NCBI GenBank assembly: GCA_964554385.1
Contig: CAZKOM010000093.1
Span: 1 to 8,351, forward strand
DNA length: 8,351 nt
Reading direction: 5' to 3'
From: JAGKXC01 sp964554385
GTDB taxonomy: Bacteria > Bacteroidota > Bacteroidia > NS11-12g > UBA955
The notes beneath the pieces were generated by a model. That model was not told the DNA's origin and made no database searches. It worked only from the letters and a program-made list of their open reading frames with translations. Each line of letters opens with the position of its first letter. Position 1 is the stretch's first letter. Below, one piece after another: positions 1 to 6,156 of the stretch. The translations under genes were made by a program, and so were the position numbers.

Positions 1-3000
1 TATTGGTGAAATCTAAACTTTCGGTGGAATCTGAATTATCGGTGGAATCTGAACCATCGGTGTTTGATTTTTTGGGCGATGAATTAGAATTTGAAATTAG
101 CAAATACATCGAAGGAAGTAACAGCAGTGTTAATAATGTAGCCGTAATAAGCCCCCCAATAACCACCGTGGCTAACGGCTTTTGTACTTCAGCACCGGCC
201 CCAGTGCTCAATGCCATCGGCATAAATCCAAGAGCCGCCACCAAGGCAGTCATCAATACCGGCCGCAGGCGTTTCGCTGTGCTTTGAACAATTAATGATT
301 CTCTATCTAAGTTCGGATTTTCTAGTTCTTGTCGTTTAAACTCAGCAACCAACACTATCCCATTCAACACCGCAACCCCAAACAGCGCTATCATACCGAT
401 ACCGGCCGATATAGAAAAAGGCATATCCCGGAGAACCAACCCTACTATACCACCAATTAATGAAAGTGGAATAGCGGAAAAAACCAATATTGCAATTGCG
501 ATAGAATTAAATGCGAAATACAAGAGAATCCCTATGAGCAATAACGCGGCAGGTATAGCTAACATTAACCGAGTTCTTGCGCGTTGCAAATTCTCAAAAC
601 TCCCTCCGTATTGTATCCAATAGCCAGTAGGTAATGCAAACTTCTTCAACTTGAATTGCAAATCTTTCACCACCGATTCCACATCCCTGCCCCGAACATT
701 AAATCCAATCATAATTCTCCGTTGAGCGTTTTCCCGTTGAATTTGATTAGGACCATTAATAAGTTTCACTTCAGCTACAGACGACAATGGAATTACATCC
801 CCGTTTTCTAAGGTTATTGGCATCTCTTGAATATCCTCTAAGGAGTTTCGATTACCCTCATCAATACGCACTACTAAATCAAACGGTCTTTCTCCCTCAT
901 AAATCTTACCAGCTACAGCACCAGAGAAGGACGCTTCAACAAGTCGATTTATTTCATCGGTTCTAAGCCCCATTACCTTCATTTTGTCTCGATTTAGTGT
1001 AACCAATACCTGCGGCTGCCCAACTACCTGCTCCACATAAATATCCTTCGCCCCATCAATTCCTGAAACCTTATGACCAATAATCTTTGCGATTTTGGCT
1101 AAGGTGTCCATATTATCACCATATACTTTACATACAACATCCTGCTTAGCACCGGTCATGAGCTCATTAAATCGCATTTGTACAGGATATTGAAAGCCGA
1201 TTGATAACCCAGGAATAACGGAAACGGTTTTACTCATTTTTTCCGCTAGTTCGTCATAATTATCGGCCGAAGTCCATTCTTTTTTATCTTTTAATATAAT
1301 CATTAAGTCACTGGCTTCCATGGGCATTGGATCGGTGGGAATTTCTCCATTCCCAATTTTTGTTACAATTTTCTCAATTTCCGGATAGGATTTCAGCAAT
1401 AATTCAGAAGCACGTTGGGTAGCTTCTACCGTTGCTTTAACGCTACTTCCCGTAAGAATTCGAGTATCGGCGGCAAAATCGCCTTCTTCCAATTCCGGAA
1501 TAAATTCACCGCCCAATTGCATCAGCCCATAAACGGAAATAATCAGTAAGACTATCGCCACAGAAATTAACAATTTAAAATGATGCATTGCCCAACGAAG
1601 TCTAGGAATAAACCATAATTCCACCGCATGAATTACTTCCTCACTCTTGGCTTGAAATTTTCCAGGTATCAATGGTATAAACTGGCTGCACATCATTGGC
1701 ACATAGGTTAACGACAGTAAAAAAGCCCCTACCAAGGCAAACGCAACCGTTTGTGCCATTGGCGTAAACATCTTTCCTTCAATTCCTTGCAAGGAAAAAA
1801 TTGGCAAGTAGACTACCAAAATAATCAACTGTCCAAAGACGGCACTGTTCATCATTTTCCCAGCATTTTCCACTACCAAGGTTTCACGCTGTTCTTTGGA
1901 ATAGGTGCCCAACAGATCTCGCTTCCATAACTGATGCAAAATGGATTCAACAATTATCACGGCCCCGTCTATGATTAACCCAAAATCCAAGGCTCCTAAG
2001 CTCATTAAATTCCCACTTACACCAAATACATTCATCATAATTACGGCAAACAACATCGCTAAAGGGATTACTGAGGCTACAATTAATCCGGCACGCAAAC
2101 TTCCAAGCACCAAAACCAATACGAATACAACAATTAAAGCGCCTTCTGCTAAATTCTTCTCTACGGTAGAAATTGCATTATTCACCATCTTTGTTCGGTC
2201 TAAAAACGGCTCTATGATTACGCCTTTGGGTAACATTTGCTGAATTTCAGCAATTTTAATTTTAACGTTTTTTATAACCTCACTGGAATTCCCCCCCTTC
2301 ACCATCATCACTACGGCTCCCGCTACTTCCCCTTGATCGTTATAGCATAAAGCACCATACCGCGTGGCTTTGCCTTCCTGAACCGTAGCAATGTCTTTAA
2401 CGGTTATGATTTGAGACGAAGAAAATCGTTTTATGACGATATTTTCAATTTCCGAAATGGATTTCAGTAAGCCTTCGGTACGAATGAATAACGCTTGCAT
2501 ACCTTTCTCGATATAGGTACCACCCGCATTATTATTTTCCTGTTGCAATGCAGAAAACACATCATTCAATCCAATATGTAACTGCCGCATTTTATCTGGA
2601 TTTAATGCAACCTCATATTGTTTTTGGAATCCGCCATAACTGGAAACATCTGCCACACCCTGAACTCCGCGCAATTGTCTTCGTACCACAAAATCCTGTA
2701 AGGTTCTTAGTTCTGTAGGAGAATATCGAACCTCATAACCCGGTGCGGGACGTAGAACATACTGATAAATCTCTCCCAACCCCGTTGTTATTGGAGCCAT
2801 ACTTGGTACGGCTAAACCTGGAGGCAATTGCTGTTGAACCACTACCAATCTCTCGGAAACTTGTTGTCTAGCCCAATAAACATCTACATCTTCATTGAAA
2901 ACCAAGGTCACAATTGACAAACCAAAACGAGAAAAACTACGCATACTATGCAACCCTCCAATATTTCTCGTCCCTTGTTCAATTGGTACGGTTATCAAGC

Positions 3001-3187
3001 GTTCAACATCTGGCGCACCCAATGAAGGTACCACCGTAATTACCTGTACCTGATTATCTGTAATATCCGGCACCGCATCAATAGGAAGCTTTGTTAATTG
3101 CCAAACACCGCCAATGATTAGTGCTAGTACGCCAAAGGCAATGATTAGCTTATTTTTAACACTGTATGAAATTATTTTTTGTAACAT
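1..3187 (-). CDS. czcA: CzcA-type heavy-metal efflux RND transporter, inner-membrane pump (3' end outside window)
   Basis: The reading frame is open without a stop from ATG at 3187 to the left edge (1062 complete codons). It should be the inner-membrane proton/metal antiporter of a tripartite efflux pump, exporting divalent cations such as Zn, Co or Cd. The N-terminus has a first membrane helix at about residues 12-31, followed by the RND motif LPIDAVPDIT. Helix 4 reads LDFGLIIDGAVIIVE and carries D401, D407 and E414, the proton-relay pattern of CzcA (D402, D408, E415), unlike the CusA version. A porter-domain motif GEIPTDPMPMEASDLM follows the second periplasmic loop. The RND core ends near residue 1031, the normal CzcA length. 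A Ser/Thr/Asp/Asn-rich tail then continues past the edge. Many Bacteroidota relatives, as I recall, have a fused TolC-like domain here; none is visible in the 31 tail residues present. Family assignment is firm; metal specificity is inferred. Confidence 0.95.
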   Translation of the reverse strand, partial: MLQKIISYSVKNKLIIAFGVLALIIGGVWQLTKLPIDAVPDITDNQVQVITVVPSLGAPDVERLITVPIEQGTRNIGGLHSMRSFSRFGLSIVTLVFNEDVDVYWARQQVSERLVVVQQQLPPGLAVPSMAPITTGLGEIYQYVLRPAPGYEVRYSPTELRTLQDFVVRRQLRGVQGVADVSSYGGFQKQYEVALNPDKMRQLHIGLNDVFSALQQENNNAGGTYIEKGMQALFIRTEGLLKSISEIENIVIKRFSSSQIITVKDIATVQEGKATRYGALCYNDQGEVAGAVVMMVKGGNSSEVIKNVKIKIAEIQQMLPKGVIIEPFLDRTKMVNNAISTVEKNLAEGALIVVFVLVLVLGSLRAGLIVASVIPLAMLFAVIMMNVFGVSGNLMSLGALDFGLIIDGAVIIVESILHQLWKRDLLGTYSKEQRETLVVENAGKMMNSAVFGQLIILVVYLPIFSLQGIEGKMFTPMAQTVAFALVGAFLLSLTYVPMMCSQFIPLIPGKFQAKSEEVIHAVELWFIPRLRWAMHHFKLLISVAIVLLIISVYGLMQLGGEFIPELEEGDFAADTRILTGSSVKATVEATQRASELLLKSYPEIEKIVTKIGNGEIPTDPMPMEASDLMIILKDKKEWTSADNYDELAEKMSKTVSVIPGLSIGFQYPVQMRFNELMTGAKQDVVCKVYGDNMDTLAKIAKIIGHKVSGIDGAKDIYVEQVVGQPQVLVTLNRDKMKVMGLRTDEINRLVEASFSGAVAGKIYEGERPFDLVVRIDEGNRNSLEDIQEMPITLENGDVIPLSSVAEVKLINGPNQIQRENAQRRIMIGFNVRGRDVESVVKDLQFKLKKFALPTGYWIQYGGSFENLQRARTRLMLAIPAALLLIGILLYFAFNSIAIAILVFSAIPLSLIGGIVGLVLRDMPFSISAGIGMIALFGVAVLNGIVLVAEFKRQELENPNLDRESLIVQSTAKRLRPVLMTALVAALGFMPMALSTGAGAEVQKPLATVVIGGLITATLLTLLLLPSMYLLISNSNSSPKKSNTDGSDSTDNSDSTESLDFTN
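3..62. repeat. 18-bp imperfect tandem repeat in the czcA 3' region
   Basis: Units start at 3, 21, 39 and 57. The two central units read tcggtggaatctgaatta and tcggtggaatctgaacca and differ at three bases. The unit at 3 is more diverged, and the unit at 57 keeps only its first six bases. On the minus strand the repeat is in frame and encodes hexapeptides TDGSDS, TDNSDS and TESLDF, followed by TN at the edge. Because 18 is a multiple of three, gain or loss of units would change tail length without breaking the frame. Confidence 0.8.
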
Positions 3188-3433
3188 ATTTTTTTTGTGA
3201 TTTTTAACCGAAGACTCACCACTTCAATTCATTAACTCATTAAATATATGGGATTTAGGAATCCAAGATCATAGATTCCGTAAGTAATGGACCGCCAAAT
3301 TGGCAACGAAGAGTATAACAAAACGAGTTTATACCCATTCTCAATGCAATTCCATATCTCAATATCAGTGGATATCAAAAAACGGAACGATGCCAACAAT
3401 AACAATTACTTATTGGAGACGGCTAATTGAACA
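3188..3433. other. 246-bp gap upstream of czcA: probable leader/promoter region
   Basis: I see no gene here on either strand. On the minus strand a TATATTTA box (3241-3248) differs by one base from the Bacteroidota -7 consensus TAnnTTTG. No well-spaced -33 TTTG accompanies it, so the promoter call is weak. Two short hairpins that exclude each other share the AATCC/GATTCC segment: 3251-3255 with 3260-3264, and 3258-3263 with 3274-3279. The bases just before the czcA ATG are A-rich, with no Shine-Dalgarno sequence. Confidence 0.5.
3241..3248 (-). promoter_or_regulatory. Candidate -7 box for czcA
   Basis: TATATTTA on the minus strand matches TAnnTTTG at five of the six fixed positions and lies about 54 bp before the czcA start. 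The nearest upstream TTG is only about 15 bp away, closer than the roughly 20 bp expected. The call is tentative. Confidence 0.25.
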
Positions 3434-3811
3434 TTAGCTCCGTTTTGGTGGTTGCCAAATATCGCTGCAAACACCGGTCAAACCCCTAAAATCGGGTGTA
3501 ATTGGAGAATCAAATTCTTGAAAAAAACCAACATCCTGAATCAAGGAACAAGATGAAGCCCCCATTGTTAAATTGGGCAATAACGATGTTGCGTCTAAGT
3601 TTAAAAAAGGCAATTGATGATCTGTTTGTGGATGACCATCTCGTTCGTGCATTTCAGATCCGTAATGAATATACAGAAACTCAACGATCCCCAAATCCGC
3701 TGTTTTTTCTTTGTGCTCTATGAAATGATGCACCAACTTCCCTAGGCCTAACATGCCTTTAGCCGGGGTAAGTGCAAACACACAAATCCAAAGAAAAATA
3801 CGATGCTTCAA
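3434..3811 (-). CDS. Small secreted His-rich protein of a Bacteroidota-specific family, next to czcA
   Basis: This is a 125-residue protein of unknown function. The first 18 or so residues (KHRIFLWICVFALTPAKG) look like a signal peptide, so a periplasmic or secreted location is likely. The mature part is His-rich: HHFIEHK at 28-34, FLYIHYG at 45-51, then H55, H60, H65 and LPF at 67-69. It has cysteines at 88 and 115 and ends IWQPPKRS. As I recall, the pattern HHxxEHK, FLxxHY, D/H-rich stretch, LPF and a terminal IWQPPK marks small Bacteroidota proteins often encoded beside CusA/CzcA efflux genes. The gene has the same orientation as czcA, 246 bp downstream. A periplasmic metal-related role is inference. 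The start is TTG at 3811; an ATG at 3754 would begin at residue 20 and remove the signal peptide, so TTG is preferred. Confidence 0.75.
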   Translation of the reverse strand: MKHRIFLWICVFALTPAKGMLGLGKLVHHFIEHKEKTADLGIVEFLYIHYGSEMHERDGHPQTDHQLPFLNLDATSLLPNLTMGASSCSLIQDVGFFQEFDSPITPDFRGLTGVCSDIWQPPKRS

Positions 3812-3818
3812 CTCTTTA

Positions 3819-3826
3819 CAAATATA
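3819..3826 (-). promoter_or_regulatory. Perfect TAnnTTTG -7 box at the start of the His-rich gene
   Basis: TATATTTG on the minus strand matches the Bacteroidota -7 consensus exactly. It ends only 7 bp before the TTG start at 3811, so a transcript from it would have almost no leader. No clear -33 TTTG lies about 20 bp upstream. An AAAGAG purine run (3812-3817) sits between the box and the TTG and could act in ribosome binding on a transcript started further upstream. Confidence 0.4.
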
Positions 3827-3851
3827 CGAAACTAGAAGTTTGAATATAAAG

Positions 3852-3885
3852 AAAAAACAAGGGCGAATCCTATAGATTCGCCCTT
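3852..3885 (-). terminator. Intrinsic terminator after the rhodanese lipoprotein gene
   Basis: An 11-bp perfect stem pairs 3859-3869 with 3875-3885, core GGGCGAATC/GATTCGCCC, around a 5-nt loop. In minus-strand RNA it runs into a U-rich tract (TTGTTTTTTC). It lies about 50 bp after the stop at 3938 and separates the rhodanese block from the metal block. Confidence 0.88.
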
Positions 3886-3937
3886 CAATTTGTTAGAAAT
3901 CAATTCGGCAAGTACTTCTTTGCTCACCACAATTCTA

Positions 3938-4381
3938 CTATTGGCATTTCACGTTCTGCCAAGGGCCTAAATTCTCCACATTAGCAAATCCAGAAGACTC
4001 CAACATTTCTTTGGCCTTCCCCGCTCTTCCGCCACTTCTGCATACTAACACCACTTTTCCGTACCCTTTTAATTCGGCCATTCGCTGTTCAAACTCTTGT
4101 AATGGAATATTCACCGTGCAATCAGCATGACCATCGCCATTCCATTCTTCCACCGTTCTAACATCCACAATAATTGTTTTCCCAGTAACAGCGGGTTTCT
4201 GATCCGCAGCTGATGCAGAAGTACTGGTGTTAGTCCCTGTCGATGTATTTCCACTTGAACTAACCGTTGAATTTACGTCTTCGGCCTTTTTGCTAATCGT
4301 TGATGAACCACAACCAGCCATAGCAACGCCTATTAGGCCGATAGCCAATAATAGGCTTCCAATTTTATTTAATTTCTTCAT
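3938..4381 (-). CDS. Lipoprotein with a periplasmic-facing rhodanese domain
   Basis: With ATG at 4381 this is a 147-residue protein. A short KK-charged start and hydrophobic segment lead to the lipobox VAMAGC, so Cys24 should be lipidated. A Ser/Thr/Asn-rich linker covers about residues 25-63. The rhodanese domain follows: IIVDVRTVEEWNGDGH, then NIPLQEF, and the active-site loop CRSGGRAG with catalytic Cys114. This supports sulfane-sulfur (persulfide) transfer outside the cytoplasm. Two further cysteines lie at 88 and 146, the latter next to the C-terminus. The residues after the lipobox (GSS) lack the acidic surface-export signal of Bacteroidota, so anchoring that faces the periplasm is likelier than surface display. 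The frame is open to ATG 4417, but that start would add 12 hydrophilic residues before the signal peptide, so 4381 is chosen. The gene overlaps the upstream DUF2892 gene by 17 bp, suggesting coupled translation. Confidence 0.9.
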   Translation of the reverse strand: MKKLNKIGSLLLAIGLIGVAMAGCGSSTISKKAEDVNSTVSSSGNTSTGTNTSTSASAADQKPAVTGKTIIVDVRTVEEWNGDGHADCTVNIPLQEFEQRMAELKGYGKVVLVCRSGGRAGKAKEMLESSGFANVENLGPWQNVKCQ

Positions 4382-4610
4382 ATTGTACTGTATTTGTTTC
4401 TTGTTGGTTTTTGTCAATATCCGTCGTGCAATTTCCTACTCCACAGCATCCTGTAGTAAACAAAGCCATGGATGTAAAGAAAACTGCCATCGAAATCATC
4501 AACCCATCTCGATTCAATATCGATTGCCACAAAATTAACAAACCAATCAACAATCTCACTACCCGAGCGAAATTCCAGTGATGGGTTAATGTATACCACA
4601 AATTCTGCAT
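4365..4610 (-). CDS. DUF2892 (YgaP-type) two-helix inner membrane protein
   Basis: This 81-residue protein has two predicted membrane helices, about residues 17-33 and 37-54. The second is followed directly by GCCGVGNC (54-61) with Cys55, Cys56 and Cys61, then a polar C-terminal tail. Short DUF2892 proteins of this kind accompany rhodaneses in many bacteria. In E. coli YgaP the same membrane unit is fused behind a rhodanese domain and is thought to help move the sulfur product or thiocyanate across the membrane. Here the rhodanese is the separate gene just upstream, with an 11-bp gap. The cysteine cluster could take part in persulfide relay, but that is inference. Start ATG 4610 gives the usual short N-terminus and has no clear ribosome binding site. 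Confidence 0.85.
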   Translation of the reverse strand: MQNLWYTLTHHWNFARVVRLLIGLLILWQSILNRDGLMISMAVFFTSMALFTTGCCGVGNCTTDIDKNQQETNTVQYEEIK

Positions 4611-4621
4611 AATGTACTGCC

Positions 4622-4903
4622 TTACATCAATTGGATCTGCATATCACCCAATCCACCGCCATTAATTACGGTCTCTAAACCCATTTGCTGCAAAATCCCT
4701 GCTGCCATTCCACTCCTACTGCCGCTTCTGCAGTATACAATTACCGGCTGATGCATTGCTTTTATTTCGGATACTCTATTGGGTATCTCATCCAGTGGAA
4801 TGTTCAGTGCTCCTTCTACATGACCATCGGAGTATTCCCAACTTTGTCTAACATCAATTACCGTTGCGCCTTGTTCTTTTACGAGTGATTTTATTGTGCT
4901 CAT
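4622..4903 (-). CDS. Single-domain cytoplasmic rhodanese (sulfurtransferase)
   Basis: This 93-residue protein is one complete small rhodanese domain of GlpE/PspE size. Visible motifs are VIDVRQSWEYSDGHVEGALNIP (residues 15-36) and the active-site loop CRSGSRSG with catalytic Cys58. It ends with NGGGLGDM, the usual end of the fold. It has no signal peptide or membrane segment, so it should act in the cytoplasm, passing sulfane sulfur to a thiol acceptor through a cysteine persulfide. It is the first gene of a three-gene unit with the DUF2892 protein and the rhodanese lipoprotein. A terminator and a 188-bp gap precede it, so it probably has its own promoter. Start ATG 4903 immediately precedes the first strand of the domain. 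Confidence 0.92.
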   Translation of the reverse strand: MSTIKSLVKEQGATVIDVRQSWEYSDGHVEGALNIPLDEIPNRVSEIKAMHQPVIVYCRSGSRSGMAAGILQQMGLETVINGGGLGDMQIQLM

Positions 4904-4953
4904 GATTTTATTATTGAATGATACAAAACAACCACAGAACTATCAGCCGTAAA

Positions 4954-4967
4954 GTAACTTGTGTCAC
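4954..4967. promoter_or_regulatory. Crp/Fnr-like inverted repeat upstream of the rhodanese operon
   Basis: GTAAC-ttgt-GTCAC is an inverted repeat with one mismatch per arm, 51 bp upstream of the rhodanese ATG and just after the preceding terminator. The size and TGAC/GTTAC flavour resemble Crp/Fnr-family half-sites. No regulator gene is visible in the window, so the assignment is a weak inference. Confidence 0.25.
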
Positions 4968-4971
4968 CTAG

Positions 4972-5010
4972 CAAAAAAAACGGGCTGAATTATTAATTCA
5001 ACCCGTTTTT
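4972..5010 (-). terminator. Intrinsic terminator after the cytochrome-CstB-YeeE operon
   Basis: A 15-bp stem pairs 4976-4990 with 4996-5010 (one G-U pair in minus-strand RNA) around a 5-nt loop, core CGGGTTGAAT/ATTCAGCCCG. On the minus strand it ends in an eight-T run (4973-4980). It lies about 80 bp beyond the last YeeE stop. The plus strand also ends in five Ts, so weak bidirectional activity is possible, although nothing is transcribed from that side. Confidence 0.9.
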
Positions 5011-5091
5011 AGAATAAAATCTCTAATGATTCCTCCTGTAAAAAATTGTGGTTTTACACAAAGAAACGCCACATTCTCATTGTCAAAAGAA

Positions 5092-5577
5092 TTAGTGTGG
5101 TAGCTTATCGCTATACTTTCCGTACACCCAAGTGCCAAATACTGCACTTAAAAAGGTAACAACTACCACGGTAAAGCCGGCTCCAATTTGCGCAAATAAC
5201 GGACCTGGACAAGCACCGGTTAAGGCCCATCCCAATCCAAACATTAGCCCACCATAAATCTGACCTTTATCAAATTTCTTATCGTGAACTTCAATTTGCT
5301 CTCCTTCGAACGTCTTAATTTTCTTTCGTTTAATGATTTGCAGAGACAACATTCCTACCGCAATCGCGGTACCAATTACGCCGTACATGTGGAATGAATC
5401 CAATCGGAACATTTCCTGAATTCTAAACCAGCTTACAATCTCGGCCTTCACAAATACAATCCCAAACAAAATACCCACTATGGCATATTTAACATTGGAA
5501 TACCAAGGCAGCTGAATATCCGATTGGTTTACACAAGCGGTACCTGTTTGCTCTAATTTTTCTGTATGCTTACTCAT
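5092..5577 (-). CDS. YeeE/YedE-family half-transporter (DUF6691-like, C-terminal half)
   Basis: This 161-residue membrane protein has about four hydrophobic helices (roughly 31-50, 62-82, 107-127 and 132-153). The family motif ALTGACPGPLFAQIG carries Cys123. YeeE/YedE proteins include the thiosulfate transporter TsuA, in which membrane cysteines interact with the substrate, and the PmpA/PmpB pairs found near persulfide dioxygenase genes. TsuA is about twice this length, so this gene and the one 12 bp upstream probably encode the two halves of one transporter. The likely cargo is thiosulfate or another sulfane-sulfur species at the inner membrane; the sequence does not settle which, or the direction. 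The N-terminal 25 residues are hydrophilic and contain an extra Cys15. ATG 5577 is the only start giving the full first helix with this leader. The operon terminator follows. Confidence 0.88.
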   Translation of the reverse strand: MSKHTEKLEQTGTACVNQSDIQLPWYSNVKYAIVGILFGIVFVKAEIVSWFRIQEMFRLDSFHMYGVIGTAIAVGMLSLQIIKRKKIKTFEGEQIEVHDKKFDKGQIYGGLMFGLGWALTGACPGPLFAQIGAGFTVVVVTFLSAVFGTWVYGKYSDKLPH

Positions 5578-5589
5578 CCTATTTTTCCC

Positions 5590-6153
5590 TTATAAATTTA
5601 ATAAAAATGGCAATCCAAACCAGGTCATCAAGAATCCACCTGCCATGAAACAACAGGTTGCAATCACAGATGGCCATTGTAAGTTACTAATACCCATGAT
5701 CGCATGCCCCGAAGTACATCCGCCCGCGTATCGAGTCCCAAAACCCACCAAGAATCCACCTAGAACCATAAACACCAATCCACGCAAAGAACCTAAACTC
5801 TCCCAAGAAAACAGATCTTCAGGCATTAACCCACCGAAGTCCTTAATACCTAAGGCAAACAGCTGATCGTGGGTTTTTTCGGCCACCAATACATCGTTGG
5901 GGTTGGTTAAAAATGTAGCGGCTATGAATCCACCAATTAAAACACCACCCACAAAGAATAAATTCCAAGATTCTCGCTTCCAATCGTATTGAAAAAACGG
6001 AATCTTAGCAGGAATACATGCCGCACAGATATGTCGTAGTGAACTGGAAATCCCAAACGACTTATTCCCCAACAATAACAATGTTGGAACTGTTAATCCG
6101 ATGAGGATCCCCGCCACATACCATGGCCAAGGTTGTGAAATAAATTCTAACAT
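5590..6153 (-). CDS. YeeE/YedE-family half-transporter (N-terminal half)
   Basis: This 187-residue membrane protein has hydrophobic segments at about 11-29, 64-82, 123-145 and 161-186. The conserved loop GTRYAGGCTSGHAIMGISNL places Cys146 in the GGCTSGH motif typical of YeeE/YedE proteins. A second Cys pair, FGISSSLRHICAACIP (Cys43, Cys46), follows the first helix, and Cys167 and Cys168 are adjacent in the last. Such cysteines are thought to handle the sulfur substrate transiently in TsuA-type transporters. The product should pair with the next protein to form a full transporter. The start lies 3 bp after the stop of the CstB-like gene, so translation is probably coupled. Together they suggest that the compound transported is a substrate or product of the persulfide dioxygenase/rhodanese enzyme, probably thiosulfate; that is inference. 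Confidence 0.9.
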   Translation of the reverse strand: MLEFISQPWPWYVAGILIGLTVPTLLLLGNKSFGISSSLRHICAACIPAKIPFFQYDWKRESWNLFFVGGVLIGGFIAATFLTNPNDVLVAEKTHDQLFALGIKDFGGLMPEDLFSWESLGSLRGLVFMVLGGFLVGFGTRYAGGCTSGHAIMGISNLQWPSVIATCCFMAGGFLMTWFGLPFLLNL

Positions 6154-6156
6154 AGT

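Larger units (their letters stand above)
4904..5091. other. 188-bp intergenic region between the two sulfur blocks
   Basis: No gene is seen. Read on the minus strand it holds a small AT-rich hairpin (TGTAAAA at 5037-5043 pairing with TTTTACA at 5052-5058), the terminator, the inverted repeat at 4954-4967, and the promoter area of the rhodanese unit. A box TAGTTCTG on the minus strand is one base from TAnnTTTG but lacks a well-placed -33 element. Confidence 0.6.

Noticed and set aside
3..287. Plus-strand open frame with SVESE-like repeats (94 aa)
   Set aside because: It is the antisense of the CzcA C-terminus. The repeat is only the 18-bp tandem repeat read from the other strand, and the rest has no family character.
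1941..2243. Plus-strand 100-aa open frame
   Set aside because: It lies opposite CzcA helix 4 and neighbouring segments, which are strongly conserved in the minus frame.
3423..3439. Hairpin GCTAAT/ATTAGC at the stop of the His-rich gene as a terminator
   Set aside because: It has a 6-bp AT-rich stem with no T-run after it on the minus strand.
3502..3723. Plus-strand 73-aa open frame
   Set aside because: It lies opposite the His-rich small protein, which has family motifs and a signal peptide; this frame has none.
4382..4417. Upstream ATG (4417) for the rhodanese lipoprotein
   Set aside because: It would put 12 hydrophilic residues before the signal peptide and lengthen the overlap with the DUF2892 gene. 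ATG 4381 gives a standard lipoprotein signal.
4227..4538. Plus-strand 103-aa open frame
   Set aside because: It is antisense to the lipoprotein signal region and DUF2892. Its hydrophobic stretch mirrors the A/T-rich coding of those membrane segments.
4414..4599. Second minus-strand frame inside the DUF2892 gene (61 aa)
   Set aside because: It is an out-of-frame shadow. The DUF2892 frame has the two helices and the GCCGVGNC motif.
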